Positions 17,079-26,017 of a stretch of 64,000 nt of DNA are shown one piece after another. Every line of letters starts with the position of its first letter. Positions within the stretch are counted from its first letter, which is position 1. The position numbers and the translations under genes were made by a program. A model generated the notes under the pieces. The model saw nothing but the letters and a program-made list of their open reading frames with translations. It made no database searches and was not told where the DNA came from. This DNA is from Euryarchaeota archaeon SCGC AAA252-I15 (GTDB lineage: Archaea; Altiarchaeota; Altiarchaeia; IMC4; SCGC-AAA252-I15), in NCBI GenBank assembly GCA_000402775.1, contig AQSC01000061.1, positions 14,856 to 78,855 of the forward strand, written 5' to 3'.

Positions 17079-17115
17079 ATGTTTGGGTTCAAGGAGACGA
17101 TTGGTTTAGTGTAAG
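17079..17115 (+). repeat. argC 3'-end direct repeat, copy 2 (displaced gene end)
   Basis: This displaced copy of the argC end includes an in-frame TAA at 17112-17114 but has no argC body in front of it. The convergent MATE gene has its stop codon inside this copy (17106-17108). Before the insertion, argC and the MATE gene would thus have met tail to tail with a 9-bp overlap. This places copy 2 at the ancestral position and copy 1 as the newly supplied end. Confidence 0.88.
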
Positions 17116-18440
17116 TGTTTTTTCTGGGTCTTCCAGCTTCCCCTTCTGAACCAGGCGACTGCAACAATAAATGCGATTAGGGATGAAAATAGTATTCCGT
17201 ACCATATTCCTTGGATGCCCATGGTTCTTGAAAAAATGTATGCTAGTGGGATATTGAATATTATCACCCTGATTATTGTTAGGGCGAGCGATGGTAGGGC
17301 GTGGCCGGAGCCTAAGAAAGCCCCTGAGATTACAATGCTTACGCCTATGAAGAAATATGAGAGGGGTACAATCCTTAGAAAGCTGGATCCGTATGAGACG
17401 ACTAGGGGATCATTGTTGAATAGCATGATAATCTGTTTTGAAAAGATTATGAAGAATAATCCGAGTATTGCCATGCAAGCAGTGGCAAGAAGCCCTGCCT
17501 TATAAGTCATTTCTTCAGCCCGCTTAAATTGCCCGGCACCCACGTTTTGACCGACTAGCGATACTACCGAGATTGAGACTCCAAGTGCTGGGAGGATTGC
17601 AAGACTATCCAGGCGGAAGCCGATCCCAAAGGCTGCGAGAGCTTCAGTCCCGAAACCGGCAACAATTATTGTTAAAAGAAACATGCCAATACTCATTGAA
17701 AGGTTCGAAATAGATGATGGTACTCCAACACTGAATATACCCTTCACGTATTCGAGGTTGAAGGAAAACTTGTGAAGCTTTATCTTAAGCCAAGTCTTAT
17801 CCATGAAAAAGTAGGCGAATATTATTAGCATCCCAAAAGCCCTAGCAGCAATAGTCGCAATAGCCGCCCCCTTAACACCCCAACCCAAAGTGAAAATGCA
17901 GATGGGATCCAAGATGATATTTAAGATGGCTGCAGCCCCCATACCGTACATTGGAAACTTCATCTCGCCTTCACCACGGATTATGCTGTTTCCGACCATA
18001 GCCAGAAAAAAGATGGGGGAACCGAGAAGAATGATGTGGATGTAGTCAAGTGCCAGATCATTTACGACTTCTGTCACACCCATCAAAGAGAAAAGAAAAC
18101 CTGTGGAGGCAATACCACCGACCATGAAAAAAATTGAGAGGACAAATGCGAGAACAAGAGCGTGTTCCGCGACCTCACCTGCCTTGACGTAGTTTTTCGC
18201 CCCGAAACATCGGGCGATTAAGGAGGTTGAGCCGACACCCAAACCCGTTGCAAGAGAGATTATGAGAAATACTACTGGAAAACTCACACTTACCGCGGCA
18301 AGTGCGTCTGCGCTTATTTTCCCGACAAAGTATGCGTCAACAATGTTGAAGGCGCTCTGCAATGCGAAGGCGACGACCATAGGCCATGACGTCGACAAAA
18401 TAGTCAGTAAAACAGACCCTTCAGTTAGATCCTTAGCCAT
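17106..18440 (-). CDS. MATE-family multidrug/Na+ efflux transporter
   Basis: This 444-residue integral membrane protein has the twelve-helix MATE pattern: SWPMVVAFALQSAFNIVDAYFVGKIS at the start, PVVFLIISLATGLGVGSTSLIARCFGAKN, and a repeat in the second half (GVSISVVSLVGQNVGAGQFKRAEE). MATE proteins export cationic drugs or metabolites in exchange for Na+ or H+. The end is positively charged (RRGSWKTQKKHLH). Its last codons overlap the displaced argC end. The triple-AAA gene lies just upstream on the same strand. Confidence 0.9.
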   Translation of the reverse strand: MAKDLTEGSVLLTILSTSWPMVVAFALQSAFNIVDAYFVGKISADALAAVSVSFPVVFLIISLATGLGVGSTSLIARCFGAKNYVKAGEVAEHALVLAFVLSIFFMVGGIASTGFLFSLMGVTEVVNDLALDYIHIILLGSPIFFLAMVGNSIIRGEGEMKFPMYGMGAAAILNIILDPICIFTLGWGVKGAAIATIAARAFGMLIIFAYFFMDKTWLKIKLHKFSFNLEYVKGIFSVGVPSSISNLSMSIGMFLLTIIVAGFGTEALAAFGIGFRLDSLAILPALGVSISVVSLVGQNVGAGQFKRAEEMTYKAGLLATACMAILGLFFIIFSKQIIMLFNNDPLVVSYGSSFLRIVPLSYFFIGVSIVISGAFLGSGHALPSLALTIIRVIIFNIPLAYIFSRTMGIQGIWYGILFSSLIAFIVAVAWFRRGSWKTQKKHLH

Positions 18441-18470
18441 CCAAGAGAAAAGGTAGTAAGCCTTAAAAAA

Positions 18471-21400
18471 TCAGTCGTTCCTCTTAGCTTCAAGTTTCAG
18501 AAGTTTCCCGTGCAAATCCCGAAGAAGGGGTACCCCAATGTCCTCATCGATTTTCCCAGACTTGATTTTACGCTTCAAAAGCTTAATCTGCTCGGAAACC
18601 TCCCTTATCTCGTATTCAAGACCTGAAGCAACCTGTCTTTTAGTCTGCTCTTTAGGGACTTGTTTTCCGATAACATCCCAAAGCTCGGTATAAAGGTCTT
18701 TTTCACCGCTTTGTTCAAGTTGTTTTTCAGCAAGCCTATACCAGGCGGGAAGAGTTGAAGATCGTGTATTTATAACTTCCATAAAATCCGAGAAATCCAC
18801 TTTCCGTTCGGGCTTGCCCGAAAGCGCCTCAGCCCAAGGCCGCTCTAAAGCCAAATCCACGCAAGTTTTAACGTCCGCTGAAGAAAAACCCTCCATGAAT
18901 CCAGACAATTTCTTGAAATCCAATCCAGTTTCAACCTGCTTGCCCTGAGTGTGTAAACTAAGAATCTCGGACCTCGTTTCAGCATCAGGGGCTGAAACAA
19001 AAACCTGTTCCGTAAACCTTCCAGCACGTCTAAGCGCAGGATCAACAGCCCACGGAGCATTCGTGGACGCCAAAACCATGACACCATCACGGTCTTTGAA
19101 TCCGTCTAATTCAGTTAGAAACTGGTTTACAAGAGTCCTAGATTTACCGGCAGCCTCTCGTCTCGGTGCTATCGCATCAATCTCATCAAAGAATATTATT
19201 GAGGGAGTGTTTCGGACAGCACGCTCAAAAATCGCGTTAAGCCTTCGCTCGCTTTCACCCACTTCTTCAGAGAGAATGTCAGTGATTTTCACGTTGAAAA
19301 AAGTTGCATTACATTCTCCGGCAGTAGCCCGCGCAAGATATGTTTTACCGCAACCGGGGGGGCCGTAAAAGAGGATTCCGCCTCCCACATCGCGAGAGTA
19401 CTTCGCGGAAAGTTTTGGTTTGGTTAAAGGGTAAACTATGGTTCTTTTGATTTTTTCCTTGGTTGAAGACAAGTCCGCAACATCCTTAAACTTTAATTTG
19501 GGCTTGATTGCAGCCTCAATACCGCCAGCATACTTCATGATGTCTTCCAACATGTTTGAGAAAACCTCAGCCTCACCACTCTCATTAATCTGGGTTAAAG
19601 CAAGCTTAAACCAGGGTGGAAGAGAACTATTCCGCTCTTCTATTGCGGAAATAAAATCTTTTTGATTTGCCTTTCGAGCCGTCGTGCCGGAAAGAGCCTC
19701 AGCCCAAGGCTTGTCAATCGCGTCATCGCATACAGCTTTAATGTCAGCGCTAGAGTATCCTTCAGTCAATTTTGAAAGTTGCTTGAAGTCGACGTTAGAG
19801 GATATTGGACGGTCCCGAGTATGGATTTCGAAAATCTTTTCTCGAACATCCTTCCCGGGAGGTGGAACATATATCTGGTCGGTTAAACGTCCAGCCCGCC
19901 TTAAGGCAGGATCAACATCCCAAGGAGTGTTAGTAGAAGCCAAGACCATGACACCTTCACGGTCTTTGAAGCCGTCAAGTTCTGATAAAAACTGGTTTAC
20001 CAAAGTCCGGGATATTCCGGCAGACTCCCTTCTGGGAGCCAGGGCATCAATCTCGTCGAAAAATACGATTGCCGGAGTGTTTTGGTAAGCGCGTTCGAAA
20101 ACATACTTAAGGTTTTTTTCAGGGTCTCCAATCTCGCTTGAAAGAATGTCGGTGACTTTGATGTTGAAGAAGGTTGCATCACATTCGCCGGCAGTAGCCC
20201 TTGCAATGTAGGTTTTCCCGCAACCAGGAGGACCGTAGAGTATGGCACCTCCACCAACCTTTTTCTTGTATTTCCTGGCAATCTCCGGTTTAACGAGAGG
20301 ATTGATGATTGAGTTGGTGACCTTATCCTTGACATCCTCCATATTCGCAACATCAATAAACCTGAGTTTGGGCTTAACCTCCTGGTCAACACCGCCCGCA
20401 TGCCTTAAAATTTGACGCGACAAATCAGCAAACAACTCGACTTCCCCGCTTTTCCTGATCTGCTTTTCAGCCTGCTTGTACCAGGCAGTCAAAGAACTAG
20501 GCCTTACACCCAAAACAATCAAGAAATCATTCATAGTCGCCTTACGCGCGGGAGCGCCCTTTAAAGCCTCCGCCCAAGGAATCTCAAGAGCATCATCACA
20601 AACAGCCTTGATATCGGCACTGGAATAACCTTCAGTAAGCTCTCCAAGCTTTTCAAGATCTACTTTAGATGAGACGGGCCGCTTTTTCGTGTTTAATTTG
20701 AAAATCTCGAGACGAGTCAAGTAATTTGGGGGGGGGATGAAAATCAGATCTGCAAATCTCCCAGGCCTTCTAAGGGCGGGATCAAGATCCCATGGAACGT
20801 TAGTGGAACCAAGAATTAGAACATTCTCGGAGTAATTTTCAACGCCATCCATCTCCATTAAAAACTGGTTCACTATAACCCTTGAACTAGATCCTGCACT
20901 GTCACGCCGCTCAGCCAACGCATCAATCTCGTCGAAAAACAGGATGCAGGGAGCACTCTTGCTCGCTGTCGAAAAAACCTCGTGAATGTTTTTTGCTCCG
21001 GCCTCATCACCCCCTGAAATTATGTCTGAAGTGTTTATGTTAAAGAAATTTAGTCCGCATTCACCCACAGTAGCCCGTGCGATATAGGTTTTACCGCAGC
21101 CGGGAGGACCGTAAAAGAGAATCCTTCCCCCGCCCTTCTTCTCATATTTCTTAGAGACTTCAACGTGTTGGAGGGGGTAGATTATTGCTTCCCTGATCTT
21201 CTCCTTAACCTCCTTTAAATCCGCAACGTGAGAGAAGTTTATTGTGGAGGCCTCAATCGGAACCGAACCCCCAGCACCCATCTCAGTTGAAAATGAGATG
21301 GGTTCAAGCTTCACTTCAGAGGGAAACCCAGTCTTAAGTCTCTTGTAGCCTTTCGGACAGGCGAGATATTTTATTTCCGTTGCAGGACCCTCACCGCCCT

Positions 21401-22103
21401 TATGCTCAATTATTGCATAGGGTAAGTACACAAGTCCCTTAAGTATTACTTTTCCACCGAAAAATTGGCCTAACACCTCAGCAACCCTGTCGTGGTTGAA
21501 TTGAATCGGATCTTTTATGTAATCATCATCTCCCATATCGGATGTGTGCAAAGCAGCGCCTATATCATACCTTAGGTTTGAAAAAACGGGTAGGTGAAAA
21601 CCCAACCGTACATAATACCGGTGCATTATTATGTCGTCTTCAAGGTAGTATCTTAAGAAATTGAACATTTGACTTGACTCCCTCTCATAAGTTTCGATAA
21701 AACCTTCATTTTTAAGTTCAGCGACCACTTCACGATCAAGTTGGTCGTAGGGAATGCTCCCATACTCGTATAATTGGCCTAATGTGGTGATTATCACGTC
21801 CTTGTAGTCGATTATTTGCCGTACTAATCCGTCTTTAACAAGCTTGGGATCCTTGAATATGCTCCCTCTTTTAGTGTAATATAGGTCACAATGTGATAAG
21901 TCGACGTAAAAATTGTTTTCTCTCCGGTCAAAAGAAGTTGTCTTGAAAAAAACCCCTTTTTTTACTTCCTCAGTCCTCAATACCTTAAAAACTCCTAAGG
22001 GTGCATAACGTTTTGTTACGGACCCTTGAGCGGATTTCAATATTTTTTCTTCAATGTCTTCAGGTATTGTGAAGGCTTGAGTTTGAACTTTTGTAATCTT
22101 CAT
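18471..22103 (-). CDS. triple-AAA Cdc48/p97-like ATPase with novel N-terminal domain
   Basis: This 1210-residue protein has three complete AAA modules. Walker A motifs GPPGCGKTY lie at about residues 332, 624 and 914. Walker B/DEID motifs lie at about 391, 683 and 973, and each module has sensor and arginine-finger regions (ALRRPGRF, ALRRAGR). A repeated linker follows each module (for example TAWYKQAEKQIRKSGEVELF). The modules are about 290 residues apart and closely alike, suggesting internal duplication. Canonical archaeal Cdc48 has two modules and an N domain; here residues 1-285 are a different, unrecognised domain. The C-terminus is a coiled coil. A role in protein unfolding or remodelling is inferred from the AAA type. 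Confidence 0.9.
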   Translation of the reverse strand: MKITKVQTQAFTIPEDIEEKILKSAQGSVTKRYAPLGVFKVLRTEEVKKGVFFKTTSFDRRENNFYVDLSHCDLYYTKRGSIFKDPKLVKDGLVRQIIDYKDVIITTLGQLYEYGSIPYDQLDREVVAELKNEGFIETYERESSQMFNFLRYYLEDDIIMHRYYVRLGFHLPVFSNLRYDIGAALHTSDMGDDDYIKDPIQFNHDRVAEVLGQFFGGKVILKGLVYLPYAIIEHKGGEGPATEIKYLACPKGYKRLKTGFPSEVKLEPISFSTEMGAGGSVPIEASTINFSHVADLKEVKEKIREAIIYPLQHVEVSKKYEKKGGGRILFYGPPGCGKTYIARATVGECGLNFFNINTSDIISGGDEAGAKNIHEVFSTASKSAPCILFFDEIDALAERRDSAGSSSRVIVNQFLMEMDGVENYSENVLILGSTNVPWDLDPALRRPGRFADLIFIPPPNYLTRLEIFKLNTKKRPVSSKVDLEKLGELTEGYSSADIKAVCDDALEIPWAEALKGAPARKATMNDFLIVLGVRPSSLTAWYKQAEKQIRKSGEVELFADLSRQILRHAGGVDQEVKPKLRFIDVANMEDVKDKVTNSIINPLVKPEIARKYKKKVGGGAILYGPPGCGKTYIARATAGECDATFFNIKVTDILSSEIGDPEKNLKYVFERAYQNTPAIVFFDEIDALAPRRESAGISRTLVNQFLSELDGFKDREGVMVLASTNTPWDVDPALRRAGRLTDQIYVPPPGKDVREKIFEIHTRDRPISSNVDFKQLSKLTEGYSSADIKAVCDDAIDKPWAEALSGTTARKANQKDFISAIEERNSSLPPWFKLALTQINESGEAEVFSNMLEDIMKYAGGIEAAIKPKLKFKDVADLSSTKEKIKRTIVYPLTKPKLSAKYSRDVGGGILFYGPPGCGKTYLARATAGECNATFFNVKITDILSEEVGESERRLNAIFERAVRNTPSIIFFDEIDAIAPRREAAGKSRTLVNQFLTELDGFKDRDGVMVLASTNAPWAVDPALRRAGRFTEQVFVSAPDAETRSEILSLHTQGKQVETGLDFKKLSGFMEGFSSADVKTCVDLALERPWAEALSGKPERKVDFSDFMEVINTRSSTLPAWYRLAEKQLEQSGEKDLYTELWDVIGKQVPKEQTKRQVASGLEYEIREVSEQIKLLKRKIKSGKIDEDIGVPLLRDLHGKLLKLEAKRND

Positions 22104-22204
22104 GATGTGAAAGGATATTTGAGTTTGTTTTTTTATATGACGTGATTGTATTTTTAAATTCAGGTGAAGATATTTTAAGTGTCATTGTTCTTTGAGGTTG
22201 GTTT

Positions 22205-22666
22205 ATGGAATTATTCAAGAAAAATATTGGAGATTACTTGGACGTTTTGAAGACGCCGATTGTATTGTTAATTGCTTTGTCTGTTATTCAATTTGTGGTG
22301 AGAGTAATAGGGTATTTTCTGAAAAACGGGATAATAAGAATTCTGGGGTGGGTTATTCTAGCATTTATGGAATTGTTCTGGCTCCTCATCCTGATTTACG
22401 TTAGCTGGATAGTAGTCCACTCGAAAAGATGGGATGCAATGAATACCCTTTTTGCGGGGGTAATTTTTGGATTAATCGGCGGATTGGTCGTAGGAATCGG
22501 CCTTGTTTTTGGAAATATTGTAGCCTTGATACTTTCCGATAGTTGGACTCTGTTTAAAGTCGGGGTCTGGTCCCTGGCAATAACGGTTTTAATACCGATA
22601 ACAATGTGTGTTTTCGGAGGGTTTATATCCGGGATAATTGGTATATTATTGGAAAACAGGGGGTAA
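22205..22666 (+). CDS. small multi-pass membrane protein
   Basis: This 153-residue protein has four or five hydrophobic helices and little soluble sequence (MELFKKNIGDYLDVLKTP at the start). It ends 4 bp before the next membrane gene, and the two look co-transcribed. I recognise no family. It sits between divergently oriented core genes (triple-AAA and pheT), with both neighbours on the opposite strand. Confidence 0.7.
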   Translation: MELFKKNIGDYLDVLKTPIVLLIALSVIQFVVRVIGYFLKNGIIRILGWVILAFMELFWLLILIYVSWIVVHSKRWDAMNTLFAGVIFGLIGGLVVGIGLVFGNIVALILSDSWTLFKVGVWSLAITVLIPITMCVFGGFISGIIGILLENRG

Positions 22667-22670
22667 AAAA

Positions 22671-23195
22671 ATGCATGTCGACTATGGAGTGTGTGTGAAA
22701 AAAGGAATTGATGTATTCAAGGATAATGCACTAGCTTTTATCATAGCGACATTCATTGCTATTGTTGGTATGATACCAGTCATCACTGCACCACCTCTTA
22801 TCGCAGGTCTTTTTTACATGGCAGACAAGGGAATGAAGGGTAGAAAAGTTGAGGTAAGCGATATCTTCGAGGGATTAGACTATCTTATACCATCACTTAT
22901 TTATGGATTAATCGTCCTTGTAGGACTTATGGTCTTCATAGTTCCTGGCGTAGTGATACTAATCCTTGGAATCTACGCCATGCCAATACTAGTAATAGAC
23001 AAAGTTGACGGGCTTACAGCTGTTAAAAAGGCCTTGAACTTTGGTAAAGAAAACTTCCTCGATGTTTTAGGAGTGTCATTTATGACAATGGTCCTCTTTA
23101 TTGTAGGAGAATCCGTATTTATGGTCGGAAGCCTTATAACGATTCCAATTGCGATTATTGCGATAACAAAGGCGTATGAAGTGTCAATGAGCTAG
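22671..23195 (+). CDS. membrane protein, paralogue of the 35868-36464 gene
   Basis: This 174-residue membrane protein starts at ATG 22671. A clear purine-rich site (AGGGGG) just before it decides against the longer frame from 22638. It shares a conserved block with the product of 35868-36464: PPLIAGLFYMADKGMKGRK...DIFEGLDYL here against PPLLFGLYYMANKAIKGDK...DVFKGFDYL there, plus a later AVKKALNFGKENF against AIKESISLFRRKF. The family looks like a helix-bundle membrane protein of unknown role. A hairpin terminator follows. Confidence 0.75.
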   Translation: MHVDYGVCVKKGIDVFKDNALAFIIATFIAIVGMIPVITAPPLIAGLFYMADKGMKGRKVEVSDIFEGLDYLIPSLIYGLIVLVGLMVFIVPGVVILILGIYAMPILVIDKVDGLTAVKKALNFGKENFLDVLGVSFMTMVLFIVGESVFMVGSLITIPIAIIAITKAYEVSMS

Positions 23196-23201
23196 TTCAG
23201 C

Positions 23202-23220
23202 AGGGTGTTGGTTGCACCCT
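23202..23220. terminator. hairpin between convergent genes
   Basis: AGGGTG (23202-23207) pairs with CACCCT (23215-23220) across a 7-base loop and is followed by T-rich sequence. It lies between the stops of the plus-strand membrane gene (23195) and the minus-strand pheT gene (23226), so it could end transcription from both sides. Confidence 0.5.
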
Positions 23221-23225
23221 TATTC

Positions 23226-24029
23226 TTATTGTTTTTTGTGTTTTATTTCCACTGATTTTATTTTTCCACCTCGGTCGGCGATGGATGTTACAACTATGTT
23301 TAATGCCTGGTCTACTGCAAGCTGGCTTTTCCCGGTGACTTCGATGAACAAGTTTTTTGTTTCTTCAGTAATTCTTGTTAATTCCCCGTTAATGATTGGT
23401 GGAAATGATAGGACGTTTTGTTGCGAGTCCACGATGATTGGGTATTTTTCGGCTCCTTCAAGTGTGAATGCGTAGTCTACGCCCTTAGGGTGTTTTTCCA
23501 AGATTTCGATTAAATTCATTTCATCTTGAGTATCCAAGGGTATAAAAGAGATGCTGTCTGGTTTGACTGCCTTGTAAGTGTAGGGTGGAGTGAGTTTGTC
23601 GGAATCATGGACTCCTATCGCAACCTTAACCCTGTTTCTTCCGTGAGTTGTGTGAAGCTTTTCCTGAACGTTCATAAGAGAGCGTAACCCAAAATCGTTT
23701 ATTTTAACGCCGTCTATTTGGGCTGCGCAAACAAAAGGCCTGATTTTTTCAACTGAGGGGTCAACATACAGTGTTATGTCAGATTTTAAAACTTCATAAT
23801 CAATAAAGCCTTTCTCAAGGCCGAAAAAACCCTTAAACGCGCGTACGAAACCTTCTATACTTAGCATGTCAGGCCTGTTTGGAAAAACCTCTAAAACCAT
23901 TTTTTCTTCATCAATTTCCTCAAGGCTTACTCCAATCATGGGGATAGATTCCTCAAGCTCGGTTAGTGACAAATCCTTTCCCCCCAGAAGGTTAAGCAAA
24001 TCTTCTGTTGCGAATTCTACTGTTGGCAT
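23226..24029 (-). CDS. pheT: phenylalanyl-tRNA synthetase beta subunit, N-terminal half only
   Basis: The 267 residues match the first half of archaeal PheT: MPTVEFATEDLLNLLG, EVFPNRPDMLSIEGFVRAFKGF, KLHTTHGRNRVKVAIGVHD, and the B3/B4 editing-domain segment PPIINGELTRITEETKNLFIEVTG. It stops after ADRGGKIKSVEIKHKKQ, exactly where full-length archaeal PheT (about 550 residues) continues into the B5 domain and catalytic-like core. No second half is found nearby. The break is at a domain boundary with a normal stop and a terminator, so gene fission is at least as likely as decay. The start is supported by homology. Confidence 0.88.
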   Translation of the reverse strand: MPTVEFATEDLLNLLGGKDLSLTELEESIPMIGVSLEEIDEEKMVLEVFPNRPDMLSIEGFVRAFKGFFGLEKGFIDYEVLKSDITLYVDPSVEKIRPFVCAAQIDGVKINDFGLRSLMNVQEKLHTTHGRNRVKVAIGVHDSDKLTPPYTYKAVKPDSISFIPLDTQDEMNLIEILEKHPKGVDYAFTLEGAEKYPIIVDSQQNVLSFPPIINGELTRITEETKNLFIEVTGKSQLAVDQALNIVVTSIADRGGKIKSVEIKHKKQ

Positions 24030-24084
24030 TTTGTACTTTTTTTAACTCATTCAAATACATTCATATTAGGACGAGGTGATTTAA

Positions 24085-24477
24085 ATGAAGGTTCTTATCG
24101 CGGGGGGAGGGACTATGGGACGCGAAATTGCAAAAGCCCTTCCAGACCATGAAATAATAATTATTGAGGAGAATCCTGACGTATGTAACAGGGACTCAAA
24201 CGAACTTAACGCGACAGTACTGTGTGGAGACTGCAATAAAGTACATATGCTCAAAGAAGCCGGCTTTGAAGATGCGGGGGCAGTGATTTCGGTGACAAAC
24301 AGCGATGAAGTAAACCTTCTTTTAGCCCTTTATGCGAAAAAACACGGAAAGCATGTTATCGCCCGTGTGAAAGAAGATGAATACATTCAACTTTTCGAGG
24401 ATTATGGTATTGATCACATAATCTCCCCTGAAAAACGCGCTGCATTGGATATTGCAAATAAAGTTGTGTGGGATTAA
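24085..24477 (+). CDS. trkA: TrkA-N type potassium uptake regulatory subunit
   Basis: This 130-residue RCK/TrkA-N protein has the dinucleotide loop IAGGGTMGREIA, an acidic residue at the end of the second strand (IIEENPDVC), and the core CGDCNKVHMLKEAGFEDAGAVISVT. It binds NAD(H) or ATP and gates the TrkH channel encoded next. The usual C-terminal TrkA-C domain is absent. A strong GAGGTGAT ribosome binding site precedes the ATG. Confidence 0.9.
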   Translation: MKVLIAGGGTMGREIAKALPDHEIIIIEENPDVCNRDSNELNATVLCGDCNKVHMLKEAGFEDAGAVISVTNSDEVNLLLALYAKKHGKHVIARVKEDEYIQLFEDYGIDHIISPEKRAALDIANKVVWD

Positions 24478-24482
24478 GTCAA

Positions 24483-25979
24483 ATGCCTCTTCTAGATTCA
24501 GAAGATTTAAAAATCGCGCTTCGAGATTTAACTGGAATATTCAAGATTGCATGCATTATAATGCTCATACCAATCTTGTTCACAATTTATTACAGTCAGG
24601 ATAAGAGCCCCCTCAATTTAGTATTAAGGTCTTTGGTTTTTACGGTGCCGTCTCTAGTTTTTCTGATGTTGTATAAATATTTTAAAAAATTTTATGTAAT
24701 AGACAAGCAAACCCAGACAAAACACGCATTGATTTCAGTGTCAATAGCATGGCTAGTGTTTGCCGCAGTAGGCTCACTCCCTTTTATGATCCGGGGGACT
24801 TTGAATCCTGTAGACGCATTTTTTGAGAGTATGAGTGGTTGGTCAACTACGGGTATGACCATGATAGAATACCCTGAATTGTTGTTTGGAGGTAACGAAG
24901 ACATTTTATTTTACAGGAGTTTAACACACCTTGTTGGTGGAGTTGGAATTATTGCATTAGGACTTATGATCCTGATACACTCTGGAACTGCAGCCATGAC
25001 TTATTATTCCTCTGAAGTGGGATCCCATAGGATTAAGCCGGGCATAAAAAATACTGTTTACGAGACTTGGAAGATTTACCTTCTTTATACACTTGCGGGT
25101 GTTGTATTGTTTTATCTCGCAGGGATGACTCCCTTCGACGCCTTAAACCACGCTTTCGCAGCGATAGCCACTGGTGGTTTTTCAACCCACAGCAAAAGTA
25201 TTGCGTATTTCGACAGCGCAATGATTGAAGTCGTGGCAATATTTTTAATGTTGATAGGGAGCATCAGTTTCCTAGTGCACTACAGGTTTTTCATTGGAGA
25301 CTACAAGTATTTTCAAAAAAACATTGAAACAAGGTATATGTTCACCATAATCTTGATTGCTACGTCAGTCATATCATTATCTTTTTTACTATCAAACGAC
25401 ATTATTGGAGTTAATGTAGCATCAATCTTTGATGTGTTTAGAAAAGCTGTTTTTCAGGTCGTATCTTCAGTCTCATGCACTGGATTTTCAACGGTTAACG
25501 CTGGAGACTGGCCGCCTTTATCACAAACGGTTCTCATGGTCTTAATGTATACTGGAGGATTCTACGGGTCAACTGCGGGAGGTATAAAGCTTCTCAGGCT
25601 TGCAGTGGTGGTTAAGGCCATCCATTATACCACAATGAAGATGGCACTGCCAAAATCTGCGGTTGTATCACTAAAAGTTTCAGAAAAAACTATTGAAGAC
25701 AAAGAGATATTGTATGTCCTGGGGCTTTCAATGGCATATCTAATGATATCAATATTGGGTGCGGGAATTCTCATGGCCCTTGGATACGATGGATTAGACA
25801 GTATGAGCGTGAGTTTGTCTGCCATGGGTAATGTGGGTATTGTGTATATCACTGGTGATTCATGGTTTAATATGCCGGCGGTTGGAAAACTTGTACTTGC
25901 GGGATTAATGTGGGTTGGAAGGCTTGAGATTTTCCCAATCCTCCTAGTCTTAAGGTCGGTTATGAATGTGAGAAGATGA
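24483..25979 (+). CDS. trkH: TrkH-family potassium channel subunit
   Basis: This membrane protein of about 498 residues has the repeated pore-loop pattern of Trk/Ktr transporters, including ESMSGWSTTGMTM, AIATGGFSTHS, SVSCTGFSTVN and LSAMGNVGIVY. Conserved glycines stand at the selectivity filters. I chose ATG 24483 rather than GTG 24468, because the latter would overlap trkA by 10 bp. It works with the TrkA-N protein directly upstream in K+ uptake. Confidence 0.92.
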   Translation: MPLLDSEDLKIALRDLTGIFKIACIIMLIPILFTIYYSQDKSPLNLVLRSLVFTVPSLVFLMLYKYFKKFYVIDKQTQTKHALISVSIAWLVFAAVGSLPFMIRGTLNPVDAFFESMSGWSTTGMTMIEYPELLFGGNEDILFYRSLTHLVGGVGIIALGLMILIHSGTAAMTYYSSEVGSHRIKPGIKNTVYETWKIYLLYTLAGVVLFYLAGMTPFDALNHAFAAIATGGFSTHSKSIAYFDSAMIEVVAIFLMLIGSISFLVHYRFFIGDYKYFQKNIETRYMFTIILIATSVISLSFLLSNDIIGVNVASIFDVFRKAVFQVVSSVSCTGFSTVNAGDWPPLSQTVLMVLMYTGGFYGSTAGGIKLLRLAVVVKAIHYTTMKMALPKSAVVSLKVSEKTIEDKEILYVLGLSMAYLMISILGAGILMALGYDGLDSMSVSLSAMGNVGIVYITGDSWFNMPAVGKLVLAGLMWVGRLEIFPILLVLRSVMNVRR

Positions 25980-26017
25980 TATTTTTTTATTTTAGCTTGA
26001 AAATTTAATTTTGTAAG

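Noticed and set aside
22104..22204. Missing half of PheT hidden between the membrane genes and the triple-AAA gene
   Set aside because: The gap is only 100 bases, AT-rich and promoter-like, with no PheT-like coding in any frame.
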